DNA from: Jackrogersella multiformis
Taxonomy: Eukaryota; Ascomycota; Sordariomycetes; Xylariales; Hypoxylaceae
DNA: 64,000 bases
Direction of reading: 5' to 3'
Assembly (NCBI GenBank): GCA_902806575.1
Contig: CADCXD010000005.1
Span: 1,736,001-1,800,000, forward strand
Numbering within the stretch: position 1 is the first letter of the stretch; every line of letters begins with the position of its first letter. Shown one piece after another: positions 12,053 through 24,286 of the stretch. The translations under genes were made by a program, and so were the position numbers. The notes beneath the pieces are model-generated. The model was not told where the DNA came from and ran no database searches. It saw nothing but the letters and a program-made list of their open reading frames with translations.

Positions 12053-12430
12053 CATACCTACCTAGGTACTACCTAGGTACATGGAGTCTAGCAACCTAGG
12101 TACCTAGGTACATAATACAGTACCTTTTATTGCACTACACTAAACCTACCAGGTACATACCTAGCAAGTGGTACGAAATGCGGCAGGGGGGCACCTACAC
12201 TAGGTACCTACGGGAACCTCTGGGCAGTCTCGGTAGGTACCTAGGTACAAATAGGTATCTACTTCCAGGTTCGCACTTCCAAGATCTGCAAATTAGAATA
12301 CCAATCTGAACGCTACGTACCTAGGTATGTAGGTAGGTATCTACAGGAGGTAGGTAACTGTACCGGTATCTCTTGTCTCTCAAGTTAGGTACCTAGGTAG
12401 GTACTCTACCTTAAGTACCTAGGTACCTAT
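12053..12430. repeat. Cluster of TACCTAGGTA palindromic motif copies
   Basis: Within about 380 bp there are many copies of ACCTAGGT, TACCTAGGTA and back-to-back forms such as CCTAGGTACCTAGGTA, separated by unrelated sequence. The motif is its own reverse complement. Similar copies recur in almost every intergenic region of the window. Confidence 0.85.
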
Positions 12431-12540
12431 GCAGATAAGAAGAGGAATATGTTAACTCTAACAATTTATAGTATATACCTGCTTCTATACAAAATAAACC
12501 TATCGAATGGATGTAACTGCATAGGTAAGACAGTAATCTG

Positions 12541-12566
12541 TAAAATGTAAGATGTAAGATGTAAAT
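12541..12566. repeat. Short tandem repeat, unit near ATGTAAG
   Basis: Three to four imperfect tandem copies of a 7-bp unit (AATGTAAG ATGTAAG ATGTAA) in AT-rich spacer. No function is suggested. Confidence 0.6.
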
Positions 12567-13744
12567 AAAATAATACCTAGTATTATATATCGAATAGATT
12601 AAGCTTAACTCGATCGAGTGGAAAGCTGTTAACCCAACTCCTAGGTCATAATACCGGTGATATTAATAAGGAGTAGCGCATTCTAGACGTTGAAGTACCT
12701 GGGTAAGTAGTCAAATCGAGGAACTATTTCCGGGTCTTGTGGTGTGGATATGTTATGCGATGATTTACTAAACCTTTCAACTACCTACCTAGGTAGTGTA
12801 GGTATGTATTCTCACTTCTACCTCGGTAAATCTGCTAGTAGGTACTGTGTAGTGTAGGTACCTAGGTAGATATGTATGTTCTCTATGATGTTTGCTCTTA
12901 TTATATAAAGGTTATACTTTGAAAGTTAATGAATAGTAACAAAATGGCCCCCAACTTACTATATCACCTACCTAGGTAGATATGTATTCGAGTGTTAGAG
13001 TTCTCGGCAATGGAATACACGGTTTCAGGGAGAGACGAAGGATTTAGGCACAGGGATATGTGCTACGCATATAATGATCGTTTCGTCCCAAGTCTGCCTC
13101 CACAATGCTCTATACTAACTACCTAGGTATGTAGTGTATCCAATAGTGTATCCGACAAGCTGGTCACACTTAGTATAAAAGAGGTTATCCGTACCTACTT
13201 AGGTAGGCAGCTAGGCTAGGCTAACTGTTAGTCTAACATGACTCGTAACAGACTACGGATATAAGTTCGGCTATACTACAAGTTAACCCATAAGGAGGAA
13301 TCACTGGCGAGTCTAGACAACGCTAATTCCCGTCAGATCACTAATTCATAAAATACTAGGCATTTACTAAGCATTTGCCATGTACTCCTATGGGATGAGA
13401 TCATAGTCATCTCAGGAAACCCCATCGCCCTACCATCGATTTTTATCTTAGCCGAACACAAATAGAAGTATAGAAATGCACGTGAAGACAAGATTGTTCG
13501 ATACACTACCTAGTAGGTATACGAGGGAGAATGTGGAGAGGCACTCTAGTTTAAACGCGAAATACCCTCAAAACCGTTCTTTTCCCCCCTCTCTCCCCTC
13601 TCCCCTCTAACCCCCCGAAAAAATACCAACAATTTAAGAAAATAAAGGGGTAACCATCCACCGCTAGTTTTTAATCACCCACCCAGTCTCATACCTAGGT
13701 ACATACCATACCATACACTACATGCCTACCAAGACCTAATGATG

Positions 13745-13767
13745 ATGGCCGCATAAAATGCGGCCAT
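13745..13767. repeat. Perfect hairpin, 10-bp arms, 3-nt loop
   Basis: ATGGCCGCAT, loop AAA, then ATGCGGCCAT. The arms are exact reverse complements. It sits alone in intergenic DNA; it could be a small transcript stem or chance. Confidence 0.75.
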
Positions 13768-16700
13768 TGCACTAAAAAAGTCAACAAAAGAATTCGCTGC
13801 CCCTATTGGGGAGCACCTTCACAATGCGAACGTCTTTTTTATCTATTCGTTTACGGAATATTTCGATCCTATTAGAGCAGCTGGGAACTGCTAGCCTTCT
13901 GCACGCTTTGACCCTGACTTGAGAATGGACAAGTTTGCCAGTGCAGGGGGATGCGATTCTATTGGGCAGTTCATCAATCAGCTCTCTGCAACTACGCTAG
14001 TTTGATGCCCATGTGTTTTGCATGTACATGTTGGTAGGCTAGGTGGATCATTTGACATTACCATCTGTATGTCTATGCAGTAGTGATGCAGCAGAATCCA
14101 AGCCAGAAGGTGTCCTCAGTGGATAGGCCGGCCGCGGATGTATGTTGGGTGCAGCCAGCTTGCCTAGGAAAATCCGCTACCCACTGCAGTTTTCTTCCAT
14201 TGTTCTAGAAGCCCACGCAAACGACGATTCCGAGTCTAGTGTAGTGGTACTTTAGAACCCGCCCGGTATGGAATCGTGTATACTTTTAATACGCAGGCCG
14301 TTTAATAGGCTAATCGCGTCTAGTGTATAGTCTAGTATAGGTAGATGGGACGAAAGCGAAAGTGTACATAGTTGCATGAAGAAAAGCAAAAATAAAGCGA
14401 TGGACTATTTTAGTCATCTGATGACCGGTCTGACATGGGAAGATAACCGACGTCTTAGAGGGCGATCCTGGTAAGGATCAGGGGTAGAAGCACATCGTGA
14501 ACGGTTCAACAACCATCGGAATAGCCCCCGCACTCTTAAAGAAAAAGGGGAAAAGCCCCCGCTATCTTGGCCGTTGAGATTCTGGCTTTTGTCGTCTTCT
14601 CGTGGCTTCGACACTACGGTGGATCGGAGATTCCAGGCCCAGCCACAGCACTTATTCTGAACGGCGCCAACCGCCATCACCTCCAGGTACCTGGTTGACT
14701 ACCTACCTAGGTAGTGGTACGTGGCTAATGTTGTGTTATGGAACCCGAAACAGTGTTGAAAGCGGTCCTCAACTTAATATGTTAAACCATAGAACGAAAG
14801 CGCATCAATTTACAGCATTAGCTCTTTTCCCGCCTATGCATATTGTATACAGTAGAAACGGAATCATGTCAATTTCACCGAAACCTCCCTCTAGTCCTTC
14901 ATTTCATAATTGCAATATGATTTATGGGCTCGTACAAATAAATATGACAGGTAGGTACCGTGTACGGTAGCGATGGTGATGTAGCAGTCGGCCTATTGTA
15001 ACGCCCACACACCCCGAAAGCGCGAAGTTGCTGACTACCTTAGGTAGCCTAAGGCTCTGGTTATTATTATAATCAAGACCATAATCGAAGTTATTGAAAG
15101 TCACGATGAAGATTATCTTACCATCTTACCTCATTATAGACATCAATGAGGCTCTTGATGCCTTCATTCCTTATTATGTATGGTCCCCCACCTCCGCCTT
15201 CGGCCAAGTGAACGGTACTGTCTCTTCACCGATATAGTGGCAATTTAGCGAAGACTTATACTCCTTGCATACCTAGAAGGATCATGCATATCAGCACCGA
15301 AACCGCCCCGGTGTTTGATTTTATGTCCGGTGCAACCAGCCTCTGACTACACAACGTTTACAAGCCTCAATTAGCCCTCGACCCCCTTTAATGGACTTTT
15401 TTTTTCAACAACGCCTGTCGTATTAACGGCAACACTTAGAGCATACTTATTGTCTATTACTGCTAGTTCGACCCGCGTAGATATTGATCTTGGACAGGAT
15501 CTTGAATAATTGTCTAATTATTTCCTGATCCGAATTCAGCAGGTTGGTGTATCTAAAATGAACCCTTCCTTCGTCCGAAATCCCATCTGCCTTCCTCCAT
15601 GCAGTCATGCTAGCGCGCATATCGAATCTACATCGACGCGGCTTATGTACAGCGTCTGAGACAGATCATGGTGAGAAACAAGGGGTGTGAAATTGAAAGT
15701 AGGTATTCTGAATTGATACGGCAAATTCCGCAACAGACCTACCCCTTTCACAAAAGGAAAGGGAAAAAAGGAAAAAAGAAATTGTGTGAAGAACCCAATA
15801 GCTATCGTCAAGCACTGTCCATCTACTTGCTTGGAACACATGGAAATAACTGCACAACGGGCCGACCCTTGGTACCCAGCAACAGTTGGAAGGGGCCTCA
15901 TAATAAAACAAGAATCGGTCAAGAGAATATTCAACGAAAGCAGCACAGTACGAAGAGCCACCCCGCCGCGGACCACACCCGCAAATTCATATCCAAGGAT
16001 ACTTGCAAAGACCAATCCCCGCTCCTTCGCATCATCCCCATATTAGGAACAATTCTGTGGGGATAATCGAAACCATGACGGGAAAAAGTATAGTCCTAAT
16101 TAACAGCGTGATAGTAAGGGAATATTTACATATTATTAGATCCTATATACCTACATACGCATATAGGTGGTCGACGTCTTATCGAAGAACAGCTGCAGAA
16201 TAGATGCCGTGCTAATCGATATCACATTATGCCCCTTTTTCTCCAACCTTACCTACTGCAACTTCAACTTGCGAAGCCGCCCCCTGAAGACCCTACCCGG
16301 ATCGGCGACGGCTTCGCAGAAAATATTGGATTTGGATCGACCTCCCAATAAAATTCGGCACGGCTCCGACGTAATCACGCAAAAAGGGAGCCCTTTATCT
16401 GAGATCTGTTGTAGCAAGCTAATATCGTCCCATCTAACTCCCTTGCTTTGGGTGGCTATTGATGTGACGGTGGCCCACCACGTCCCAAGAAAACATCATG
16501 TATGTACAGATGAAAAGCTAAGGGTTATTAGCCTACCTAGTGTAGGTAAGGAATAATACCTCGACGCTTACTTAGACAATCTAGACTTTAGACATGAAAA
16601 CAAGGAATGCTAGAAACTAATTCACGAGAAGCGGTGTTGATACATAGTAGCAGTGTATTTGTCCAAGCCAAAACGCAACTCCTGTTTACTACTACATACC

Positions 16701-17802
16701 TTTAATATCCGTCCGGGCTCGGAGAGGATCGACCAGGCTGGCAAGTCGGGATCGCCTCCCCACGCGGCATCGAACGGGCGGGCTCAGGAGCTTCCAGCTA
16801 AGCCTAGGCCAACCCCGGGCCTCCACATGGCATTGGCATGGAAGCTGTACCTAATGTATGTGCTACGTACATACATACATACGGCAAGTACATACAGCAA
16901 TTCGCCCTTAGGCCAGGTGTGTAGGGACCTCCCATATACCGCTCAACTAAGGTCCGGGACTCTCTAATTTTAGGATACGTATATTAGGCGCGAGATAATG
17001 AAGCGCGGCAAAGCACGATGACCTAATGATTCTACTGCATGTTACAGTAGTAGCCTAAGCTCTCTTACATATACACTAGACGCACTCGCTCACACGCGCG
17101 TACTGATCAGCAGCCATATAGCCTGTTGTGACGAGCGTGGCAGATGTCGTAAGATGAACGTTCAACAAGAGCGGCGTCTCTCATCTTACATTGCCTCGTT
17201 AAATTCCATTGCAGTCTGCTTAGAGGCTGTCCAATACCGGCGTGGTGCTCGTGTGGCCTGACCGCTCTTTCGTCTCCCATGTCTGTATCCGTAGTACCTA
17301 CCTACAGATGTATCCAGATGGCTGGGGGAAATATTCCTATGGCGTTGAGGCGTGCATGGAATATTAGATGTGGATTAGGTAGGGTATGATGGGGCACACA
17401 ATTGTTTTTCTTTAAAAGAAAAATTGAGAAAGATGAATAAGCAGAGACAATGTTCTTGGCTTTTTTCTCGACGCTTCGCTGGGCGTTTGTTGTGTTACTC
17501 ATAGCTACGTGCTTCTAGATACTTGATAGATGGCATTGGGGCAACCCGGCACGGACGGTAAGTACTGAAATAGACTTATAAATACCTAGGTATTGTAGGT
17601 GTCTATAGATATCATGACAAGTGTGTTAAGCGGGAAACGTGAGCAAGTCACGATCCTTCTATCAATACGAAGAAGGAACATGAGACAAAGTATCATTCAT
17701 TATTTTTGAGATAGTCTCTAGCCTACATGTAGACTGAGCATTATGCTCCCTTTCCATTATTCATAACACAGCCAGCCCAGTCATTACACCATTGGTATAA
17801 GA

Positions 17803-19540
17803 TTAAGGCAATAGGCTAGCCGTCTCGTCCAGTGCCTTATTCAGTAACTCCGTCGCAATGGGGTCCTGAGGATGTATAGCCAGTGCTTTGTGTAGCACCT
17901 CAACGGCCCCATCGAACTTCTGCTGCTCCATGTATATCAAACCCTTAGACGCGAAAATAGCTGCGTCCTTGCCGCCCTGCCTCAATACTTCGTCGAACTG
18001 GTCCAGCGCTTCGTCATATCGCTTCGAACGGCGATATGCGTGAGCTAAATTTGTGCGAGCCGAAAGCCAGGCGTTAGGCTCCGCGTCAATTTCCTCGGCC
18101 ACCTCGAGGGCCTTTAGAAACACCATAGCAGCGTCTTGGGGGCGGTCCTGGTGGTAATAGACAATGCCCATCTCGTTGAGTAGTAGCGGATCCGTCTTGC
18201 ATAGCCCGTACGCCGTCTTGAGGAACTCGTCGGCCAAGGTCATGTTGTTGAGGGCGTGGTTCTGCATTCCTAGGAAGACCTGTGGTAGGTGCGTGCCCAT
18301 GAACAACCGTGCGGCCGTCGAGTACGCCGATATAGCCTGGTCGTGCTCGCCCTCGGCCGCGAAAGTATGCGCAAATCCGATCCAGGCCGGCCCGAAGTGT
18401 GGATCCATCATACTAGCTTTACTAAAGTAACGTCTAGCCTCGGCGATCTTGTCGATAGCAAAGTAGTAGATGCCGACGGCGAGCCACGTGCAGGGTTCTT
18501 CTGGATGGGTGTCGGCGAGGTCATGCGCAATTAGGAAGAGCACATTCTTCATGTTAAGCTCGTACAGGCAAGCCAGATGTAATGGATATATGCTGAAATT
18601 GTACTTGTCTTCCTGGAGCACAGACTCGGTGATGGATAAAGCGTCTTTGTATCTACATTGCGTGTAAAGCAGGTCTGCTCGCGCAAGCAGCAGATCAGGG
18701 TTCGAGGCAAGATTATAATGCGTAGATAAGGTCTCACAGGCAGTTGTGAAGGATGCAGGGTTTCGGTATTTGGAAAGTCTGGTGGTGTAGAGCATTTTGG
18801 TGAATTCTGAAGCCTCTTGCGAGGAAGATGGGTCCCCGGTAACAGTGATAGCATCAAAATCTAGCGATTCTAAGAATTGCCATTCCTCATCAGGTGACAT
18901 AAGTGAATTCTTCATCAGCTGCTGGAAGGCTTCGAAACACTGCACGTCGATACGCACAGCATCCTTGTAGCACTCCTTAGCCCGGTCGAAGGCATTCTGC
19001 TTGGCGTAGCAGATGCCTCTTAGAAAGCACATGGCAGCTTCGAAGCGTCTGTTAGCAGCTTCTTCTTCCGACAGTTCATCTCTCCGGTCGTGCGCTTTGG
19101 CCGCGGCTCTCCCGTGATGCGAGGCAGTAGAGCGCCCGCTCGTATGCTGTGTTTTGCGCTTAGTTGCTGGGTTGAAAATCAGGTGTGTAGGATTCCGTTC
19201 ACCAAGCACAGCAAGGGCCTCTTCAAACCGGGACTGCTTGATAAAGCAGTGGCCAGCTAGATATCGACAGGACGGATTTCGGGTAATGAGGTCCTGCTTA
19301 GCCAAGAAAGCCTGTGCTCTTGTATAATTCCCAGTAGCGAAGTGAACTTGGGCAAGCCAGAAGGCATCATTGTCATCATCTATGAGAAAAGTTCAGCGTA
19401 GGACATAAGAGGCAGCTTAAAAACAACAATTATCCAAACTCACTAGTCAATGCTAAAAGCTTGTCCCCGATGAAGATAGCTGACTCATATTGTGCTTTGT
19501 TCAAGGCATCTTGCCTCCACTCGCGAAGAAAGCTCTCCAT
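17803..19540 (-). CDS. cut9: Anaphase-promoting complex TPR subunit, Cdc16/APC6/Cut9
   Basis: Predicted 557-residue scaffold subunit of the APC/C, the nuclear E3 ubiquitin ligase that drives mitotic exit; Cdc16 dimers stack TPR superhelices next to Cdc27 and Cdc23. Minus-strand exons are 19540-19444 and 19379-17803, with a 64-bp intron in phase 1 (ALT/NDDNDAFWLAQVHF). Visible TPR helices include GNYTRAQAFLAKQDL, CRYLAGHCFIKQSRFEEALA, AAMCFLRGICYAKQNAFDRA, then a run from the middle to the end: PCTWLAVGIYYFAIDKIAEA, FGPAWIGFAHTFAAEGEHDQ, LLLNEMGIVYYHQ, ARTNLAHAYRRSKRYDEALD and ASKGLIYMEQQKFDGAVEVL. A basic, low-complexity insert follows the second repeat at about 88-115. It ends soon after the last TPR, somewhat shorter than some fungal homologues. 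The start MESFLREWRQDALNK fits the family. Confidence 0.92.
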
Positions 19541-21126
19541 AGCGGTTTATCGTCGTGTTGATTTCAAGTGTATGTTGTGGCTGTTGTGGCTGTTGCTGGG
19601 GCGGACAATAACGCGTTTACGCACTCCCTCTCAACCCTCGCCTCGCGGTTTCGCTATCGTGAAAACACAGGTGCAGAAGAGGCGTTGAGCACTAGAATAA
19701 CATACCGTTTATGGGGAACTCGTAGATTTCGCGGTGGATTCATACTAGTTATTACCATCCGATTGGCATTGTTTTACTTTCTGTGTTGTTTATATAGAAA
19801 GTGTTCTTACCCATTTGCATACCTTAGGTAGGTAGGTATGCTGTTTGTGAAGGTGTTAAGTTGACAATTGACATTTATAGTATTTAGCTGGGGACTTTCT
19901 CGCGTGTGGTGGGGGCGGGGGGATAAACCAATGACCTCAACCTGCTAAATTAGGTACCTATGAGGTGGAACCTACCCAGCTACCTACATAAGGCTAGGTA
20001 CCTACCTAGGAGGTAGCTTTAGCCCCAAAAACCTACCGTAAAACCCCTCTAAGCCTCATCATCTTCAAATGGGAAAGTACCTACCTACCCCTATGAATAA
20101 AAATTTAGGGATTTAATTCCTATATCTAGGTGCATATTTAGCGCGAGTGGCTACAAACTTCAATATTCTAGTCATCCATATAATAATCAATTGATTACCC
20201 GTACCTACCTAGGTAGGTGGTACTTTTATTTTAACCTCAGTGTTCCCATATCATTTCAACCACCGAAGTCTTTAAGCCGATGGCATACACCTACGCACTT
20301 CATTGCCTACTACATATAAAGATCCAATGACCCTACATCATGTGCTATATGATTCTGCTATAACCGCCTCAAGATTATACTTATTCCTTGCCCGTAGGTA
20401 AGTTTCTCGTTGCTATTATACCCCCTTAGCTAGGACCCGGTATAAGTCTTTCTTCAGCCTTTTCATCACCATTTTGAAACATGATCAAACTAGTTCCCAA
20501 GCAGGAACTTAATGACTCGATTAATTTGTTCCAATACAACCATCGATATATTTCCACCCGGAAGACAAATATGAAGGAGAGCTCACCTCTTACCGCGAAC
20601 GTGAAGAGACACCCAGCGAAGATATTCACTCAGAACGCGCCTTTGCATAAATTTGATATGCCTACCCAGGTATATATAGTCTTCCCAAAAACGTAAGCTC
20701 GATAGGGGGTATGTGTGCCACACCCGGTAGCAAACCATAATGACACCTTTCTTATACCTATATTGATTGAATATGACTATCAACTGTCAAGTAATGCTAG
20801 GTAGAAGTAAGTAACCAGTCTGCCTGTGTATTTGGCTGGCTGCGGGCGCTCCCCTTTCCGTATAAGCCACCGATCAGACGGAGGCATATTAAAGTTTTAA
20901 AGCAGACGCATACAAATCTCTTCGAATAGGGGGAAATAAAACAAGTATATATGTTTGCACATCAGGATCTGTAGAGGTAGATCATAAGCAGAATCTTCTT
21001 CCTCATCTTTATTTTCTTCGTGTTCTCCAGAACTATTATCGTCACCACCATCCTCGTCTACGAAAATAAAATCCTTCGTTTCCACCAGACCATCCACCCG
21101 TATTCGTCGTCGTTACTTAGGTAGAT
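19541..21126. other. Intergenic, 1.6 kb
   Basis: Divergent promoter space for the APC/C subunit and the amidoligase, with copies of the CCTAGGT motif near 19830, 19950-20010 and 20205. A short acidic open frame on the minus strand (21097-20897) is not supported as a gene. Confidence 0.5.
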
Positions 21127-22596
21127 ATGAGGACAAACATCTTAGTAGTAATCCGAACCATCATGGTTGTCTTGACTTTTGGTGTCGAACTCGAAGCCGC
21201 ATACTTCTATACGCTTTCCTATTGGGATTATATATTCACGAGAACAAATGCAGAACTTGCCCCGGTAGTTGACATGTCTCCCTTGGCAGCTAGCCACCAT
21301 AGCTTGAGATATCAAGGGCACATACGACAGTGCGAACGACAGAGGAAGGTCGAGATGATAAAACTCGTGTCCAGTACAGTCGACGATTTCGTTGCCGTAC
21401 TCCCACGAAAGTCTCGCGGCAAAACCATTCCCCGTACTGGCGACGCCCTCCAGGATTGGTACCAAATATGGCGGATCGACGTTGACGCATCGATAAAGCT
21501 CGACAAAGCCGACCACGACAACCTTAGCTACGCTGGTATAGAGGTTCGGTCGCCGGCAATGTACGCAACTGAGGGCGCGTTCAATGAGGTCGTGGCCGTT
21601 ACCGACATGCTGCGTACTACTTTTCGGACTGCCGTGCCTCCATGCTGCGGCCTTCATGTCCACGTTGGTCAGGGACGTGATTTCTTTTCTTTGCGCGTCC
21701 TGAAGAGGATGGCTGTTATCTGCTGGGCTGGCGATATCTTCCTGCAGCAGATGCACCCCGTATCCCGGCGTTTCAACAATAATTGTCTCGGTCCGAGAGT
21801 CATGTCTAACCTCGGACGTGGCCAAAAAGCAGCAATGTACAACCCCCGGTATACCAGTCTTGCCACATGGAATAATACGAAACCATCGCCGAACGCAATC
21901 ACTAAAATGGAACGTATGCGTACCATCCAGGAGCTCATCAACTCTGGACGGCCTAAGCGACTCCTCGTCGAATTCAACCGCACTCTCCCGTCAGGCATTC
22001 ATCCCGCTATGCCCTCTCCCAAAGAGATATACATCTGCGACAGGGACCTATATTCGATCGTGATTCCCAGTATACCGCTCCAGATTCTGGAAGGAGCCAA
22101 TATAATATCAGGATCATGGGAACTCCTTCAATGCCGTAACTTCAACGCAGTCGCGTCGCTGATGAGTACCGGCCCGCGCGGTGCGTATAACTTCGACAAC
22201 TACGGCTACCGCAAGAAGAAAACCAAGGAGGACGTGAAGAAGACTGTCGAGTTCCGCCAAGCAGCAGGCTCGTTAGACGGGTACTGGGTTTCGATCTTTG
22301 CCAAGATTTGCGTGGGAATTGCGCAGTTTGCCTACTTCGCAACAGACTCTTCACTGTGGCGGTTAGTTCATGATTGCCACATAGCAGATAAAGATAAGAC
22401 TTCGTATGATGTTATTGACTTCCTTCTCGACCTGCACTTAACGGAAGAGGCTGAAGTCGTCCAGCAAAGATTGGAGACTGGCGCCCATGTTGCGGAAATG
22501 ATGCGACCGTTTTCACTAGTGAAGGAGCGAAGTAAATATTACTGCGCTGCCGCCTCCAAAACACGGTGGTCGCTCACTACCAGAGCTGTCTATTGA
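21127..22596 (+). CDS. Putative amidoligase (COOH-NH2 ligase, glutamine-synthetase-like fold)
   Basis: Predicted 489-residue intronless protein of the Amidoligase_2 superfamily, whose members are predicted to use ATP to join carboxyl and amino groups, for example in peptide tagging or cell-surface polymer modification. Known from the family: a GS-like fold with conserved acidic and His/Arg residues. Seen here: TFGVELE at 17-23 (first metal-binding strand), WRIDVDASI near 117-125, GIEVRSP at 137-143, the GLHVHVG motif at 175-181, and VEFRQAAGSLD at 374-384. All expected landmarks are present in order, so the enzyme looks intact. The ATG at 21127 is used; an in-frame ATG at 21163 (MVVLTFGVELE) would start only four residues before the motif and is equally possible. 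No partner gene such as a protease or peptide substrate is adjacent. Fungal members are poorly studied and the substrate is unknown. Confidence 0.82.
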   Translation: MRTNILVVIRTIMVVLTFGVELEAAYFYTLSYWDYIFTRTNAELAPVVDMSPLAASHHSLRYQGHIRQCERQRKVEMIKLVSSTVDDFVAVLPRKSRGKTIPRTGDALQDWYQIWRIDVDASIKLDKADHDNLSYAGIEVRSPAMYATEGAFNEVVAVTDMLRTTFRTAVPPCCGLHVHVGQGRDFFSLRVLKRMAVICWAGDIFLQQMHPVSRRFNNNCLGPRVMSNLGRGQKAAMYNPRYTSLATWNNTKPSPNAITKMERMRTIQELINSGRPKRLLVEFNRTLPSGIHPAMPSPKEIYICDRDLYSIVIPSIPLQILEGANIISGSWELLQCRNFNAVASLMSTGPRGAYNFDNYGYRKKKTKEDVKKTVEFRQAAGSLDGYWVSIFAKICVGIAQFAYFATDSSLWRLVHDCHIADKDKTSYDVIDFLLDLHLTEEAEVVQQRLETGAHVAEMMRPFSLVKERSKYYCAAASKTRWSLTTRAVY

Positions 22597-23551
22597 TAGT
22601 GGTATTAAGGTTGACGATGGTGTCGTGGCGGCGTTTTTAATATATACCGGATTTGAAACAGAGAATTTGAATGTGAGTCCATTTCAATTATCTCGATAAT
22701 GAGTAGGTGCCCAGTGATTCGCAAAGTGAGATATCCCCGAAGATCTTTTCTCATATTAGCTTTTGGTTATAATCGACGACATAACGATTCTTGACCTTAT
22801 ACGAGCCCATGATGTGTATAAGGAGACGGATAATATCTACCTAGGTAGTGACGGAGACTCGAGGCAGGGAAGATTTTACGACGTATCTACCTGTCTACCT
22901 ACCTAGGTAGTCGATCGGCAAAAGCGTCAGCCGTAGGATTGGATTCCTGCCGCCGCATGCACGCCACACATAACCAGGCTTCGTCATTGGCGAGACTGGA
23001 ACATTGACGGCGATTATCCTTGAGAATGGCAGTGAATGCCAAGTCCGCAGGCATTGTTTGTTTGGTGACTGACGTAGTACAATCCAGTAGATCTCGTGCC
23101 GTCTTTGCCGGCTGCCTTTAGCTGTGCCAAAGGGAGAGCCTAACAATAGTAATAGATAAAATTTTCGGAGAGGCGGAGAGAGCTGAGCTGTAAGCACCAA
23201 TTTATGGGATGTTCCATTCAGTTTCATATTCGTCGAGGCTCGACCGTGATGTAAACTGCGAGGAAATCATCCACAATCCGTAGAATGATTCCATCTCGCA
23301 GCATTTAGTCGTCAAGCGCTTTTCGGTCGATTATAATGCTCGGTGTTTATAAAATAGTAGGCGTGTCTGTGACCGCGCTAGTTCTGATAAGTAGGTGTTG
23401 AAATATGAAGGCGCCGGATTTATAGGGGAGACTGACACCCAAAATTCGTATAGTTCTCTTTTTTGCGCATTCGGTCGACGTCGAATACCAATGGAACCGC
23501 TTTGCTCAAGGCAAAAATAAGACCTCCCACGATGGGGTCATCGCCGGCGGG
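22597..23551. other. Intergenic, about 0.95 kb
   Basis: Spacer between two plus-strand genes, with CCTAGGT motif copies near 22841 and 22895-22910. The frame just before 23552 stays open for about 120 bases without an ATG, so a 5' extension of the hydrolase through an unseen exon cannot be excluded. Confidence 0.45.
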
Positions 23552-24286
23552 ATGCCTTTGCGCGTCATGTTCCTAGGCGCCTCCGTCACGCGCGGTGAAG
23601 TCTCGACTGGCGACAGAGGATATAGAAAACAGCTTCGTGACAAGCTCACATCTCTGGGCAATCCGGTCAACTTTGTTGGTTTTAACCGTTTTGGCGATTT
23701 CCCGGACAACGATGTCGAAGGCTATGGTGCTAGTCGAATCAGACAAATCCGCGACCACGCGGCGCAAGCCGTACCGTACCTTCAACCAAATCTCGTTCTC
23801 ATCCAAGTCGGCACCAGCGACTGCTTTCAAAAAGATGATCCCGCGAATATCCTAACGCGGATGCGAGAGCTAGTCGAGTACCTGCTAGAAGCGTCACCGC
23901 AGGCTACAGTGATCATGTCGACCCTCTTAACCACCCCAGACCTCGAATTCGAGCCTTGTATGCGAAGTGCGAACGCGCAGATCCGCCAATCAGCCACCGA
24001 CCTAATCCGGGAGAAAAAACCGGTTGCGATAGCAGAGATGCATTACGATCAAGGGCTTCCCGGCCGGCCCAGGCCTGAAGACATCGGAAACGACCGTATC
24101 CACCCTACCGACGAAGGTTATTTCATGATGGGCGATATCTTTCTAGAGAAGATTCGAGAGGTTGAAGAAAAAGGCTTCCTCAAGTTTCCAGCGGATAATG
24201 GCATCGCCGAGGATGGTGATGCTAGCAGAGAAGTCGAGGATGAGTTGAGAGAGAAGGCAGGAAAAGAACATCCGCTGAAAGCATAG
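23552..24286 (+). CDS. SGNH/GDSL-type hydrolase
   Basis: Predicted 244-residue single-exon esterase/lipase-like enzyme. Block I is MFLGASVTRGE with the nucleophile at Ser11; the oxyanion Gly may be in GYGASRI near 57-63. Block III reads GTSD at 87-90, where the family has GxND, so the usual Asn is Ser. Block V has Asp181 and His184 in DRIHPTDEGY, completing the catalytic triad. There is no signal peptide or membrane segment, so it is probably intracellular or leaves the cell by another route. The acidic Glu-rich C-terminal tail (about 215-244) is not part of the fold. The ATG at 23552 begins right at the first beta strand, as usual for compact members, though the open frame upstream leaves a small doubt about the start. 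The natural substrate is unknown. Confidence 0.85.
   Translation: MPLRVMFLGASVTRGEVSTGDRGYRKQLRDKLTSLGNPVNFVGFNRFGDFPDNDVEGYGASRIRQIRDHAAQAVPYLQPNLVLIQVGTSDCFQKDDPANILTRMRELVEYLLEASPQATVIMSTLLTTPDLEFEPCMRSANAQIRQSATDLIREKKPVAIAEMHYDQGLPGRPRPEDIGNDRIHPTDEGYFMMGDIFLEKIREVEEKGFLKFPADNGIAEDGDASREVEDELREKAGKEHPLKA

Larger units (their letters stand above)
11378..17802. other. Intergenic, 6.4 kb, motif-rich, no supported gene
   Basis: Long non-coding stretch. About 11.8-13.2 kb is dense in the TACCTAGGTA-type palindrome and ACCT/AGGT tetranucleotide runs. A polypyrimidine tract lies at 13578-13616 and a perfect 10-bp hairpin at 13745-13767. Open frames at 14.4-16.9 kb are short and match nothing I know. 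The PH-like gene's promoter and long leader should lie just after 11377. Confidence 0.55.

Noticed and set aside
15605..16015. Minus-strand open frame containing LGYEFAGVV, which recalls zinc-type alcohol dehydrogenases or enoyl reductases
   Set aside because: Only a few residues match, no cofactor motif follows, and no splicing restores a longer domain.
20897..21097. Acidic minus-strand open frame upstream of the amidoligase
   Set aside because: Low-complexity Glu/Asp run without a conserved segment; probably part of the promoter or leader.
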